Origin: Gilliamella sp. WF3-4 | GTDB taxonomy: Bacteria > Pseudomonadota > Gammaproteobacteria > Enterobacterales > Orbaceae | DNA length: 64,000 nt | Direction: 5' to 3' | NCBI RefSeq assembly: GCF_001690275.1 | Contig: NZ_LZGW01000052.1 | Span: forward strand, 1-64,000 | In this document: positions 43,598 through 53,964 of the stretch, piece after piece | How positions within the stretch are numbered: the first letter of the stretch is position 1 | How the letters are laid out: the number at the start of each line of letters is the position of its first letter | Made by a program: the position numbers and the translations under genes | The notes under the pieces: generated by a model | Told to the model about the DNA's origin: nothing | Database searches by the model: none | Seen by the model: only the letters and a program-made list of their open reading frames with translations

Positions 43598-44611
43598 TCA
43601 CCCCTTAAAATAATTGGAAAACTTATCCCTGAACTCTTGCAGTTTTTCACTACTTGGTCGTGCCCAACGGCCTTTTTGAATTCGATCAAGAGTATTGCCT
43701 CTCTTGTTCACAATAGATGTAACTATTTCACCATCTGGTTCAATAATATGAGCTCTACCATTAGGGCCTAAAACAACCCATCGACCATCATCCTGAACAA
43801 GAATATCAGATGGCCTTGAGTTTTCAATATCGTTAATCACTTGACCTACTGGGCGTCCTTGTTTATTTCTAATTTCCGCACGCTCTCCTCGAGTTATTTC
43901 TGCGTTTATAGCATAATCTCGCCAATCTTTATCAGGGATCTGATTTCCACCAGTATCATGGCGAATATCAATATCATCTAAACCACCATCATGCCCAGTG
44001 TGATTTGGGCCTAATTTATCTGGATCTATAGGCGTGTACCCTGGGAAAGGAGGAGTCAGCTCTGGAATTGGATACCCTTCTAATTTGGGTTGATCATTAG
44101 GATCTATGGCTATTGTGTTTTTATAATCATTATAATAACGCTCATAAGTTTTTCGTACTGCGTCTTCAAGGAATTCATCTCCCATTGGATCGACTAATGC
44201 TAGATCAATTAGTCGCCGTTGTTGCAAAGTTAGGCTTTCTAAAAACGCTTGTGATTCTGCTGCTGTAAGACCTTTAGCCATTAATAGATCTACGGCATTA
44301 ACACTAACTTGAGAGCCAATTTCACTTGGGCGTACTAGATACCACGTAGCTTTAGCTAAATTATTATTCTCAACCGCATTTTTCCCCGCAGCAATCCCCG
44401 TATTCACATCTTGGATATCTCCACCAGATGCTGCGATGGCAAGGCCTGTAGCTAGTTGGGATAGTGCGCTGATTTTTTGTCGCTCTTCTTGCGATAACTC
44501 TGTTACTGCTTTATCCGGATATAAAATGCCCGCTATGACTTCAGCACTACGTTCACTCGCTGCTGCCCCTAAACCTCCCGCTAAGGCTGAGTTGCCTTGT
44601 AGCTCGGCTAG
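43598..44611 (-). pseudogene. Orphan CdiA C-terminal toxin module (VENN type), module A
   Basis: Open from about 44611: GGLGAAASERSAEVIAGILY, then QLATGLAIAASGGDIQD and GKNAVENN, the VENN motif that marks the start of variable CdiA toxins. The tip continues NLAKATWYLVRPSEIG, a Pro/Asp-rich linker and a basic end (RIQKGRWARPSSEKLQEF). Toxin activity not recognised. The rest of CdiA is missing and a TAG closes the frame upstream, so it can act only after recombination or from an internal GTG (44407). Confidence 0.7.
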
Positions 44612-44688
44612 CTATAGCATGCGCCTGCTAAGCTACCCGTGATATCACTTGTTTAGTAAAAAAATCCCAGCATTTAAACAAGAATATG

Positions 44689-44940
44689 TTATTTACCAAA
44701 AATATTAACTCCATAACGCCGGCATTCTAAATACCAGCAGGCAATTCCAGTAGGAAAGCCAAAGCAAGCCAATTTACAAGCTAGATATAGATCATTAATG
44801 TCATATTCAAAATCTATACTATACATAATAAAAAGTACTATTAAGACAGTTAACTCCATTATAATTCCCATGAAAAAAAACATGAAAGGAATTACGATCA
44901 AGCAAAATAATAATGCTAAATATTTCCTATTTTTTTTCAT
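44689..44940 (-). CDS. Membrane immunity-like protein, module B
   Basis: 83 aa from ATG 44940 with AAGGAG six bases upstream. Two to three hydrophobic segments (YLALLFCLIVIPFMFFFM, ELTVLIVLFIMY, LACKLACFGFPTGIACWY). Membrane immunity proteins are common for pore-forming or membrane-crossing CDI toxins. In the present sequence its frame is continuous with the preceding toxin ORF. Confidence 0.6.
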   Translation of the reverse strand: MKKNRKYLALLFCLIVIPFMFFFMGIIMELTVLIVLFIMYSIDFEYDINDLYLACKLACFGFPTGIACWYLECRRYGVNIFGK

Positions 44941-45810
44941 TTTTTTCTCCTTAAATTGTTTTTGAATCCAATTTCCTGTCGCATTACCGAATACACAATC
45001 GAATATATTACCACCAATAGCAAGAACAGAACTTTCAGTATAATGCTCTGTTATTCCCAAAAAGCCTTTATTTGCCTCATGAATATATTTATTTGTAGCT
45101 GGGTTAAAAATTGGTTGAAACCACTTTTCTACAAGTTTTCCTGTTCCATAACCTATAGCTGATGAACTTGCGCTTATTGCTACTCCTATAAAAGGGTTTT
45201 CACCATTTAACTCGCTTGATAATACACCACCTGCTGCATTCCAACCTATTGTTCCCCAAAGTCCAGAGCCAAGACCTCCAGTAATAGTGCCCGTTGCTGT
45301 TGAGATACCCGCATCCACCCAGTTAATACTACCATCTTCGTTAAAATAGTATTGGCTACCAATGCTAGCTATACCACTAAGAGAACCGCCAATTAAAGCT
45401 TCTTCAGGCAATAGAGGTAATATAATCGGTCAAAATATTAGTCCGATGGCGATTTTTCCCGCCATTTGACATCCCTCTCTATCATTTTCACAATTAGTTT
45501 GGGCGTAAATCATTTTTCTAATTTCTTCATCTGTTTTTCCTACAAATTGACCAGAAATTGCATTATTCTCAACCGCATTTTTCCCCGTAGCAATTCCCGT
45601 ATTCATATCTTGGATATCTCCACCAGATGCTGCGATGGCAAGACCTGTAGCTAGTTGGGATAGTGCGCTGATTTTTTGTCGCTCTTCTTGCGATAACTCT
45701 GTTATTGCTTTATCCGGATATAAAATGCCCGCTATGACTTCAGCACTACGTTCACTCGCTGCTGCCCCTAAACCTCCCACTAAGGCAAGATTGCCTTGTA
45801 ATAATAACTA
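44941..45810 (-). pseudogene. Orphan CdiA C-terminal module B with in-frame TGA
   Basis: Same pre-toxin start as module A (GGLGAAASERSAEVIAGILY, GKNAVENN). The tip reads AISGQFVGKTDEEIRK, then TGA at 45430-45432, and continues in frame PEEALIGGSLSGIASIGSQY, GINWVD-type repeats and GYGTGKLVEKWFQPIF. At the 3' end a poly-A stretch removes the stop so that the toxin frame runs into the immunity gene. One nonsense and a lost stop make it non-functional as it stands. Confidence 0.7.
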
Positions 45811-45928
45811 AGGCTCATGCTAAGAAAAAATTAGTACTTGGAAAATTAATTATAGGGTTTGGTGACAGAATCAACCGTCACCTTTAACTGGTAAACACAA
45901 AAAATTTAAAATAAGGTCTATGTAAAAA

Positions 45929-46486
45929 TCAAATATCATCTGTAGAGATAACATCAATTGCACCACAAGCCTTAAATAACCATTTTAAGGCACTTGATGA
46001 AAAAGGATCATCTAACGCTGTAACTTCGATTAGAAAATGAGTATTTTCAATTTCACCATCAAATTTATGTGCATTCCACCAAAACCACTCTCTAGCATCA
46101 GGTTCTAACCATCCAAGCCAATCAGATAAAGTCCATGCTTGATCTTTCTTAGCTTCTTCTAACCTCTGCTCATAAGTTAGATTATCCCATTGTATTTTTT
46201 GTTCTTTTAATTCTTCTTTCGTTAATTCTTTTGCACAATTATCAATAAACTTATCTGGTAATATTTTTAACCATTCTTCGAAAGATGGCCAAACAGGTTC
46301 TGAATTATAGTTTACTATTACTAATATTCTTTTAGCTAAGTTCAGTACTTCATCTACATCATTATTGCAATGAATAACAAATCTTGCTATTCCTACACCA
46401 GTTGTCTTTACTGTATAATCAGGGGGATTATCAAATCGCTCCCTTTCTAATAACAATTGTCTCATATATTCACTATTTATTACCAT
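45929..46486 (-). CDS. Immunity-like protein, module C
   Basis: 185 aa, cytoplasmic, acidic and Trp-rich (WTLSDWLGWLEPDAREWFWW). Overlap region: its ATG is two bases from the stop of the toxin scrap at 46488, with AAGGAAG upstream. Family not recognised. Immunity role is inferred from position. Confidence 0.6.
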   Translation of the reverse strand: MVINSEYMRQLLLERERFDNPPDYTVKTTGVGIARFVIHCNNDVDEVLNLAKRILVIVNYNSEPVWPSFEEWLKILPDKFIDNCAKELTKEELKEQKIQWDNLTYEQRLEEAKKDQAWTLSDWLGWLEPDAREWFWWNAHKFDGEIENTHFLIEVTALDDPFSSSALKWLFKACGAIDVISTDDI

Positions 46487-46487
46487 T

Positions 46488-46745
46488 TTACCGCTTCCTT
46501 AAATAATAGAGTTTTTTCAATTCATCAAATTGATGAGGTCTAATTCCATATTGTTTTTTTGCTTTAGTTGGATCTGCTATTACTGGTTTATCCTTATTAA
46601 ACTTCACCTCTGATTCATATACCGCATTTTTCCGCGTAGCTATTGAAGTCCCCCAACATCACCCGCATTCCCCATACTGATAGCAGCAAGTCCAGCTGCC
46701 AGTTGCAATAATACGCTGATGTTTTGTTTTTTTGTTTGGTTGGAT
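46488..46745 (-). pseudogene. CdiA C-terminal scrap, module C
   Basis: Fragment QLAAGLAAISMGNAGDVG, one frame change, then TRKNAVYESEVKFNKDKP and ending QFDELKKLYYLRKR before the immunity gene. KNAVYE stands where the VENN motif normally is. Only ~45 codons of toxin remain. Confidence 0.55.
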
Positions 46746-46864
46746 TTGATTTTGGGTTATTGTTGAGCTTGTTTTAGATTGTTTCTTGCCTTTTTATGAG
46801 ATGTTGGTTTCAGCTCAGCGATATCTTGCCAAAGCTGAAAACCAATAAATCAAAAAAACATTCG

Positions 46865-47398
46865 CTATTTAGGAATTTTTCCTGTCCACCAAATCGGCTT
46901 TTCATCTGCTCCTAAGTTATCAAAAACAGATAAAGGTATATATCTATAATCAACAACATAAGGCACTTGAGCCATGCATACCATTACTGGCTCATACTTA
47001 TAATCGGGTTCTGATTTAAACCATTCATGATTCATCTTGGCGGATTCAACACACTGATGAAATGCATAAAAGTAACGCTCAAAAATATCATATAAAGTTG
47101 ATTTTGTTCTGTCTAAATCACTTTTGGCTTTACCTGATAAAATAGGCCCCCAATCAATGGCATCTCTATCTAACTGTTTAAACTCTTCCTCGACCAATTT
47201 CATTAAAGATTCAGCCGTATCTAGCTCTTCTAATTTTAAATATCGACGATATAAACGGTCTGTTAAAATAGACCAATCTTCTTTAGGATATTTCGGCAGC
47301 AGATAATATGAAATACAATCAAAAAATAATTTCATATCACTGTCTGTACCTAGAGGAAATACAGAGCTCCCTCCAAAAAAACCGGTATCTTCTGACAT
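46865..47398 (-). CDS. Immunity-like protein, module D
   Basis: 177 aa, start preceded by AAGGAG. Acidic, cytoplasmic (SVFPLGTDSDMKLFFDCISY, RDAIDWGPILSGKAKSDL). Lies 14 bases after the toxin stop at 47413. Family not recognised with certainty; immunity role from position. Confidence 0.6.
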   Translation of the reverse strand: MSEDTGFFGGSSVFPLGTDSDMKLFFDCISYYLLPKYPKEDWSILTDRLYRRYLKLEELDTAESLMKLVEEEFKQLDRDAIDWGPILSGKAKSDLDRTKSTLYDIFERYFYAFHQCVESAKMNHEWFKSEPDYKYEPVMVCMAQVPYVVDYRYIPLSVFDNLGADEKPIWWTGKIPK

Positions 47399-47412
47399 TA
47401 TTCATTTACTCC

Positions 47413-47999
47413 TTATTTTCTTTTAAACCTAATTTGTTCTCGCTTAATGATCCCGTTAGATTTTTGAACGATTCCTTGTCTAATTTTGAACTCTAACGCT
47501 GGCGTTAAATGCTGCCCTCTAACATCTATCACAACATCTTGTCGCATACCATTTGGTAAATGTCTTTGTCGTTCAATTGCTTGTTTAGAAATATTATTAA
47601 TCAGATTATCAGAATATTTTTCTATATCATAATTTTTTACTTCTATTGAGCAAGTTGTGCCATTACAAAAATCGGTTTTAGCATGTGGTTCGCATTCTCG
47701 GTATCTTGGCTTAATGCGTTGATATCCTGTTGTTGTTTGTCCTGATTGCGGATGATGAGTTGACCTTGCTCTATCGCTAAATGGGTAATGCTTGAGTCTT
47801 TTTCACTGTTATGGCACGCCATTTGAGCGCTCGCGCCACCTGTGCCTCCACTGACCAAGATATGGCTGACGTTAAATTCGGCTTTGTTTTTGATATCACT
47901 AAAGCTGATTGTGCCCATATCAAGGCGGTTTTTGTTCGGGTCTTCGGCTTCTGATGCTATCACGCCACTACCGGCGCAACAAACAATCAAAAAAATTAA
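47413..47999 (-). pseudogene. CdiA C-terminal toxin remnant, module D
   Basis: The 5' part (47643-47990) is CdiA pre-toxin: GVIASEAEDPNKNRLDMGTI, ending NHMLKPIFVMAQ. The toxin tip is in another frame: CNGTTCSIEVKNYDIEKY, then ISKQAIERQRHLPNGMRQDV, VIDVRGQ and ending QIRFKRK at 47413. The RQRHLP..M.Q.VVIDVRGQ end is shared by several haemagglutinin-linked nuclease tips. Frameshift near 47690 separates the two parts. Confidence 0.7.
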
Positions 48000-48511
48000 A
48001 TAAAATCAATGTGTTTTCTGACTGATTTTTAGTCGGTTATGCCGAATAATTGGCAATAATCTATTCCTGCTTGTAGTAAGATGATTTGTAATTATATACA
48101 TCGTATTTCTTTTAACAATCAATCGCGCTGGTTCAATTAACTGTATTTTTTCTCTCATATAATTAGCAACAAAATAATAGTCGAGTTAATTTATACCAAT
48201 CTTCATCAGATAAACCACTTGATGTCTTTCACCTGATCGATAAATCCTTTCATTTACCGTTTGCTGGATTTACTGTTGTTCTGGTGGAATAGTATTAGGA
48301 AATCGCTGTGCTACTTTCGGGTTTTACTCGACTGGTTTCACTGCCAAATAGCCAACTGTTGATCATTGAAATGGGTAAGCATAAAGACTATTACATAATA
48401 AGCGACATTAATAAAAATAACAGTATAAGCGTTTTAGCCTAACTTAAGCAGTGAGATTTCCTTTAGATTTTAAAGTATAGCGTAATTTATTGATTTTTTT
48501 TAATAATTAAA
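48000..48511. other. Gap between CDI remnants and tRNA
   Basis: About 510 AT-rich bases. 47990-48030 repeats the flank seen at 42762. Otherwise only broken short frames and no recognisable gene. Confidence 0.35.
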
Positions 48512-48588
48512 TGGCGTCCCCTACAGGATTCGAACCTGTGACCTACGGCTTAGAAGGCCGTTGCTCTATCCAGCTGAGCTAAGGAGAC
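48512..48588 (-). tRNA. tRNA-Arg (anticodon TCT)
   Basis: 77 bases including encoded CCA. Acceptor arms GTCTCCT/AGGGGAC pair with one G-T; anticodon arm ACGGC-CTTCTAA-GCCGT places TCT as anticodon (reads AGA); T loop GGTTCGAATCC is canonical. tRNA genes are frequent integration points and this one borders the accessory CDI region. Confidence 0.97.
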
Positions 48589-48823
48589 TTAGATAGGATT
48601 TGTTGATTAGACGATGTGTATTATATAAAGCTATTTCTATCCGTCAATGATTTTTAATTATTTATTATATTAGATTAACAAAATATCACCAATTGAGTTT
48701 TTATTATTTTGATCATGGTAACGAATATCATTACTTAGGATTAATTTTTTATATTCCAAAACATATCGTATCTTTAAAAATTATTTATCCTATTATTCAT
48801 TAATAACCTTTTGTTTTAATTAT

Positions 48824-49537
48824 CTAATTTAGATAAATATTGTTCTCATTTCGCGGGGTTATTTGGCATAATGTTTCACATTGGTTCTTTTTCATTACTT
48901 CGATAATATGTGATAACTGTGATTTAAATTGATGTTGTTTGGTCATCAAATTTTCAGCAGATTTTGCTAGCATGGTGACGATTTTCAGTTTAGATTGGTC
49001 GGTTAAACAATCTGGTAAGTCCATCCACATTAATCCGCCTGCATAATATTTTAGCATTTCAGATTGCATCGCGTTAACGCTAAGTAGTGTTAGCGCACTT
49101 TTTTCCGAATCTGGCAATTCTTCATAAAATTGATTAACATATGGCGATATTGCAGCAAAATATTCTATATTAAAATTACTTAATAAAATAACTTCGGGTT
49201 GGAATCGTTTTAGATTATTAGTGAAATCTTGCTCCGTTATCGTGTTTAATTCATTGAGTGAAAAAGTTAAATAGGTTTCAACTAACCAATTAATATAATT
49301 GGTGATATTCAGTTGTTCTTCTAGCTTATCTTTTGACAAATCCGCAATAAGTTTAGGATCAGTAAATTGACTGAGTATTTCTTTCCCTGTTACTGTATCA
49401 AGCCTTGGTAAGTTTTTTTCGGCTTGAAATTTTTTAAGCAAGGTAAAAAATCGCAGGTTATAAGTTTTAGACTTTAACTCTGTCGCATTGGCAAAGCAGC
49501 AGGTAAAAATAAAAATAGCTGTAATGATAAACTTTAT
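48824..49537 (-). CDS. Exported protein of unknown function, apparent AUA start
   Basis: 237 aa if read from the ATA at 49537. Upstream of the first usual start (TTG 49441) the frame stays open and encodes a perfect signal peptide, (M)KFIITAIFIFTCCFANA, with AAGGAA 11 bases before the ATA. No ATG, GTG or TTG occurs in that stretch. The mature protein is helical with conserved-looking Trp and Cys residues (YAGGLMWMDLPDCL, CETLCQ). Family not recognised. Either a start-loss mutation or rare AUA initiation. Confidence 0.65.
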   Translation of the reverse strand: MKFIITAIFIFTCCFANATELKSKTYNLRFFTLLKKFQAEKNLPRLDTVTGKEILSQFTDPKLIADLSKDKLEEQLNITNYINWLVETYLTFSLNELNTITEQDFTNNLKRFQPEVILLSNFNIEYFAAISPYVNQFYEELPDSEKSALTLLSVNAMQSEMLKYYAGGLMWMDLPDCLTDQSKLKIVTMLAKSAENLMTKQHQFKSQLSHIIEVMKKNQCETLCQITPRNENNIYLN

Positions 49538-49607
49538 CGTTTATTGTTCCTTAGATAACAATGATTTTTAATTATTTAGTTATTTAATTTTAATTATTGA
49601 CCGTTGA

Positions 49608-51623
49608 TTATTTCGCTTTGGCTATTTGCGCCTTTAACATCGCTAACCGACTTTGGCCTTGTTGCATTTTTTTTTCGGGTGATAATGCATTACGCTGATC
49701 TTGCCAGGCTAAGTCGTCTTGTGGTAGCTCTAATAAAAATCGGCTCGGTTCAACTTGCAGTGTTTCGCCAAATTGTTTTCGTTGCCGACTAAATGAGAAG
49801 GTGAGTTCACGTTGTGCTCGAGTAATACCGACATAGGCTAAACGGCGTTCTTCTTCGATATTATCTTCATCAATACTGGTTTGGTGGGGTAATAAGCCTT
49901 CAGACATGCCGATCAAATAAACATAAGGAAATTCCAATCCTTTAGAGGCATGCAATGTCATGAGTTGAACCTGATCGAGCTCTTCTTCAGTCTCGTTACG
50001 TTCTAACATATCACGCAGGGTAAATCTGGCAACTGCTTGCTCAAGCGTCATTGCTTCATCAATATCATCACCTTGTAACATATCATTTAACCAACTAATC
50101 AACTGTTCAACATTGCGCATGCGCATTTGCCCTGCTGCTGGTGATGCGGATGTCTCGTAAATCCAACTTTCATAATGAATGCCATGCAGTAGTTCATAAA
50201 TAGCATTCATGGGTTCTGTATGTGTTTTTTGAATAAGTGTATCGAACCAGTGAATGAAAACTTGTAATGATTCCATGCGTTTGCCAGATAAAAACTCGGT
50301 CAAGCCCATATCATGGCTTGCTTGGTATAAACTCACTCCTCGCTGATTAGCCCATTCGCCCAGTTTTTGAATGGTTGCAGGACCTATTTCTCGTTTGGGT
50401 GTGTTAATGATGCGAATAAAGGCATTATCATCATCAGGATTAGTTAATAAACGCAAATAGGCCATCAAGTCCTTAATTTCAATTCGCGAAAAAAACGATG
50501 TACCACCAGAGATTCGATATGGTACTCGGTATTGCATTAACATTTTTTCAATCAGTCTTGCCTGATGATTGCCACGATATAATATGGCATATTGGCCATA
50601 TTGGCTGTTATTAGCAAAGCGATGACCAATAAGGTCATTAATCACTTTTTCGGCTTCATGCTCTTCACTATCGGCAGAAATAACTTTTAATACGTCACCA
50701 TAACCCAGTTCGGAAAACAGTTTTTTTTCAAAAATATGTGGGTTATTTTCGATTAAAATATTTGCTACTTTTAAAATTCGACCTGATGATCGGTAATTTT
50801 GTTCTAGTTTAATCACTTCTAAATGGGGGAAGTCTTGTTTGAGTAATACTAAATTTTTGGGTCTTGCGCCACGCCAAGAATAAATAGATTGATCGTCATC
50901 ACCCACAACGGTAAATTTAGCTCGGTTACCAACTAGCAATTTGATAAATTCATATTGGCTTGTATTGGTATCTTGATATTCATCAACTAATAAATAACGC
51001 ACTTTATTTTGCCACTTTTCCCGCACTTGTTCGTTATTTTTTAATAGCAGTGTGGGCATTAAAATCAGATCATCAAAGTCTAAAATACTGCATGCTTTTA
51101 GCTGTTTTTCATAAAGCTGGTAACAATGGGCAAATAGTTTTTCTTTGTTGGTTTGCGCTCGGGCCATAGCAAGAGTTGAGTCAACAATATCATTTTTCCA
51201 ATTTGAGATTGTTGCACGTAACTGATTTATCAGATCCTTATCACCCTCTAACCATTGATGAGTCAGCTCTTTAAGTAGCGCTATTTGATCATGATCATCA
51301 AATAATGAAAAGTTAGATTTTATACCTAAATGCTTGTACTCTCGGCGAATAATATCTAATCCTAGAGTATGAAATGTGGAAATTTTCAGCCCTCTGGCCT
51401 CTTGTTTACTAAGCGATTGGGCAATACGTTCTTTCATTTCACGTGCTGCTTTATTAGTAAAAGTTACAGCGACAATATGACGGGGTAAATATTCTTTCAC
51501 CCGAATTAAATAGGCAATTTTATTGATGATAACCCGCGTCTTTCCTGATCCTGCCCCCGCTAAAACAAGGCAAGGACCTGAAACATATTCGACCGCTTTT
51601 TGTTGACTTGAATTTAAACGCAC
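49608..51623 (-). CDS. rep: ATP-dependent DNA helicase Rep
   Basis: About 671 aa from GTG 51623, which gives [20 protein letters not shown], colinear with E. coli Rep; the longer ORF adds 16 unrelated residues. UvrD/Rep motifs: Walker [10 protein letters not shown], motif Ia FTNKAAREM, motif [12 protein letters not shown], motif [17 protein letters not shown], motif IV EQNYRS, motif [11 protein letters not shown], motif [11 protein letters not shown] 3'-5' helicase that clears proteins ahead of replication forks. Confidence 0.96.
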   Translation of the reverse strand: MRLNSSQQKAVEYVSGPCLVLAGAGSGKTRVIINKIAYLIRVKEYLPRHIVAVTFTNKAAREMKERIAQSLSKQEARGLKISTFHTLGLDIIRREYKHLGIKSNFSLFDDHDQIALLKELTHQWLEGDKDLINQLRATISNWKNDIVDSTLAMARAQTNKEKLFAHCYQLYEKQLKACSILDFDDLILMPTLLLKNNEQVREKWQNKVRYLLVDEYQDTNTSQYEFIKLLVGNRAKFTVVGDDDQSIYSWRGARPKNLVLLKQDFPHLEVIKLEQNYRSSGRILKVANILIENNPHIFEKKLFSELGYGDVLKVISADSEEHEAEKVINDLIGHRFANNSQYGQYAILYRGNHQARLIEKMLMQYRVPYRISGGTSFFSRIEIKDLMAYLRLLTNPDDDNAFIRIINTPKREIGPATIQKLGEWANQRGVSLYQASHDMGLTEFLSGKRMESLQVFIHWFDTLIQKTHTEPMNAIYELLHGIHYESWIYETSASPAAGQMRMRNVEQLISWLNDMLQGDDIDEAMTLEQAVARFTLRDMLERNETEEELDQVQLMTLHASKGLEFPYVYLIGMSEGLLPHQTSIDEDNIEEERRLAYVGITRAQRELTFSFSRQRKQFGETLQVEPSRFLLELPQDDLAWQDQRNALSPEKKMQQGQSRLAMLKAQIAKAK

Positions 51624-51740
51624 TAGATAAAAACCATTAGAAAAATTGTGGGCTAGTATATAACGATACACTAACTGCGTGCAATTGTTGTCATTATAAG
51701 CGAATATAATGACAATTTTAGGAAAACTATTCGATAAAAA

Positions 51741-52703
51741 CTATTCTATAAACATTAAAGCTTGTTCTACCACATCGACTCCAGCTCCTTTTTTGTGCGC
51801 ATTTTCGCTAAGATAACGTCGCCATTGTCTTGCACCTTTACACCCATTAAAGAGGCCTAAAGTGTGACGCATAATGTGGTTAAGCTGAGCACCTTGTGCT
51901 AACTGCTGTTCAATGTAAGGATAAAGAGCACGAATAGCCGATATCGGGTCGATGACAGAGGGCTTTTCACCAAAAATTTTCGAATCGATTTCAGTCAATA
52001 ACCAAGGGTTTTGATATGCTTCTCGCCCTACCATTACGCCATCAACATATTGTAAGTGGTGTTTTATTTCATCCATTGTTTTTATACCACCGTTGATAGC
52101 TATGGTTAAATGAGGATAATCTTGTTTGAGCTTATAAACACGGTCGTAGTCAAGCGGTGGCACTTCACGATTCTCTTTAGGACTTAATCCCGATAACCAG
52201 GCTTTACGCGCATGTACAATGAATGTATTAGTATAAGGCATCACCTTTTCAATAAACTGGCATAAAAAAGCATAGCTATCAAAATCATCAATGCCAATTC
52301 GGGTTTTTACTGTGACTGGAATATCAACTTGATCTTGCATTTGTGCAACACAGTCTGCAACTAAATCAGCTTTTCCCATTAAACAAGCACCAAACATGCC
52401 ATTTTGTACACGATCGGATGGACAACCCACATTTAAATTGATTTCGTCATAACCACGCTCTTGTGCTAATTTCGCACATTGCGCTAACGCTTTTGGATCA
52501 CTCCCGCCTAATTGTAAGCAGACTGGATGCTCTTCATGATTAAACGCTAAATAATCGCCTTTACCGAATAAAATTGCCCCTGTTGTTACCATTTCGGTAT
52601 ACAGTAATGTTTGCTTAGTTAAAATTCGATGAAAATAACGGCAATGTTTATCGGTCCAATCCAGCATAGGGGCAATGGAAAATTTGTTAAGGGTTGAATT
52701 CAT
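51741..52703 (-). CDS. dusA: tRNA-dihydrouridine synthase A
   Basis: 320 aa. FMN-binding TIM barrel with [15 protein letters not shown], the catalytic-Cys motif [19 protein letters not shown], and VKTRIGIDD. Reduces U20/U20a in tRNAs. The 5' end of dusA is a known hotspot for integrating elements; a decayed integrase lies just upstream (52842). Confidence 0.96.
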   Translation of the reverse strand: MNSTLNKFSIAPMLDWTDKHCRYFHRILTKQTLLYTEMVTTGAILFGKGDYLAFNHEEHPVCLQLGGSDPKALAQCAKLAQERGYDEINLNVGCPSDRVQNGMFGACLMGKADLVADCVAQMQDQVDIPVTVKTRIGIDDFDSYAFLCQFIEKVMPYTNTFIVHARKAWLSGLSPKENREVPPLDYDRVYKLKQDYPHLTIAINGGIKTMDEIKHHLQYVDGVMVGREAYQNPWLLTEIDSKIFGEKPSVIDPISAIRALYPYIEQQLAQGAQLNHIMRHTLGLFNGCKGARQWRRYLSENAHKKGAGVDVVEQALMFIE

Positions 52704-52841
52704 TGATACACCAATATTTATAGCTGTTTTTACTGATTATTTCAGAAATATTATTTTTGCTTATTTTTACCTATTTTGATATATTTTTTCATTATTAAAC
52801 TTCCACGCCGATAGGAAGAATAATTTAAGGCAAATAATTTA

Positions 52842-53173
52842 TGGCTTATTGTATCATAGATAAACCTGTCCGTGCAGACGAAACACTTCGCTATCGTTGC
52901 ACCGTTGAAATAAAAAAACCAAGATAATTAATCATCAGCCAAAAGTATTTAGCAAGCAACAATATTTAGTAAGTAACAATATTTAGTAAGCAACAAATAG
53001 TAAAAGTATGAGTTATAAACCAATTATCGGAAATAGAACAATTCTGGACATGATTAAAAACAATATGTTATGTAAATCTTGATCAATAGTGATATTGCAA
53101 GTATGCAATTATCTGCCCTAAATGCCCATCACATCATTGAATATTGTAGAATGTCTAGCGGTATCAAGAACTA
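52842..53173 (+). pseudogene. Phage integrase remnant beside dusA
   Basis: Starts with an intact-looking integrase N-terminus (MAYCIIDKPVRADETLRYRC, TVEIKK) and stops at 52927. About 140 bases later INSDIASMQLSALNAHHIIE, YCRMSSGIKN appears, the SAM-like N-terminal DNA-binding part of tyrosine recombinases. The catalytic domain is gone. A trace of an element once integrated at dusA. Confidence 0.6.
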
Positions 53174-53210
53174 AACCTGTTGCTATCAACCCCCAAAAAG
53201 ATGATAGAAA

Positions 53211-53375
53211 ATGACTAAACACAGCATAAGAAAAATAAAAAAAGAAATTGTCAATTCTCTGGAAGCGAAGAAAGCATATAAAGATGCTGATAAAGCTTGG
53301 AAACTACGGAAAATTTTAATTGGGCTAGTGAACATGCAAACCATTTTTAGTTATCTTGGCGCATATAAGGTATAG
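53211..53375 (+). CDS. Small phage-like ORF next to the integrase remnant
   Basis: 54 aa: MTKHSIRKIKKEIVNSLEAK, then KKAYKDADKAWKLRKIL. The beginning and the KKA.....W.LR pattern are shared with the ORF start trapped in the CRISPR array (33820). Likely leftover cargo of the same element; the upstream GATGATAG is a poor ribosome binding site. Confidence 0.4.
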   Translation: MTKHSIRKIKKEIVNSLEAKKAYKDADKAWKLRKILIGLVNMQTIFSYLGAYKV

Positions 53376-53601
53376 GAACTTGATATATAGCAAATATTTA
53401 TCTAACCAGCTAACAAATGCCAAGGTTACTTTTTTATCAAAATTAGTAAAATTTTTTAGTGAGTGGTAACTAATCAACCTCTATTACGTGTATTTAACTC
53501 AATTATGAAAATTGTTATTGAGCCCGCGTTTTATATAAACGTAACATAATGAGAATATCGAGCTCTTTAAAATCAGGAACAACACAAAAAAAAAGAATCA
53601 T
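53376..53601. other. Short gap before the exported-protein gene
   Basis: AT-rich, no gene visible. The hairpin expected for the 53602 gene is not obvious. Confidence 0.3.
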
Positions 53602-53964
53602 CTACCAAGATAATGTCTCATTGTCGGCTTGATTATTTTCTTCATACATCATTTGTATATTGATATAGCTACACATATCTAAACCACTAGTACAATAATC
53701 GCGGATCACTCGATCCATTATTTTTCTATTTTTTGCTTGAGTCGCTTTTTTAAATGCATTTAAATTTTCTCGTTCCATCATTCTTAAATTTGATGCTTGG
53801 CACATATCTAATTTACCACAATAGTCTTTTTTAACATTATCCTTAATATATTCCATAACTTCTTCCTTTTGAGCTTCTGAACCATCAAAGTCCATTGGAT
53901 GAATAAATTTAGCGTGTGCAGCAGTAGAGAATAACATTGCGGTTAATATTAATTTTTTCAACAT
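53602..53964 (-). CDS. Small exported protein with paired Cys motifs
   Basis: 120 aa, signal peptide ending STAAHA. The mature part has two similar halves: DYCGKLDMCQASNLRMMERE and DYCTSGLDMCSYINIQMMYE, each with C-x4/5-C, suggesting an internal duplication with disulfides. Periplasmic; function unknown. AAGGA precedes the start. Confidence 0.65.
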   Translation of the reverse strand: MLKKLILTAMLFSTAAHAKFIHPMDFDGSEAQKEEVMEYIKDNVKKDYCGKLDMCQASNLRMMERENLNAFKKATQAKNRKIMDRVIRDYCTSGLDMCSYINIQMMYEENNQADNETLSW

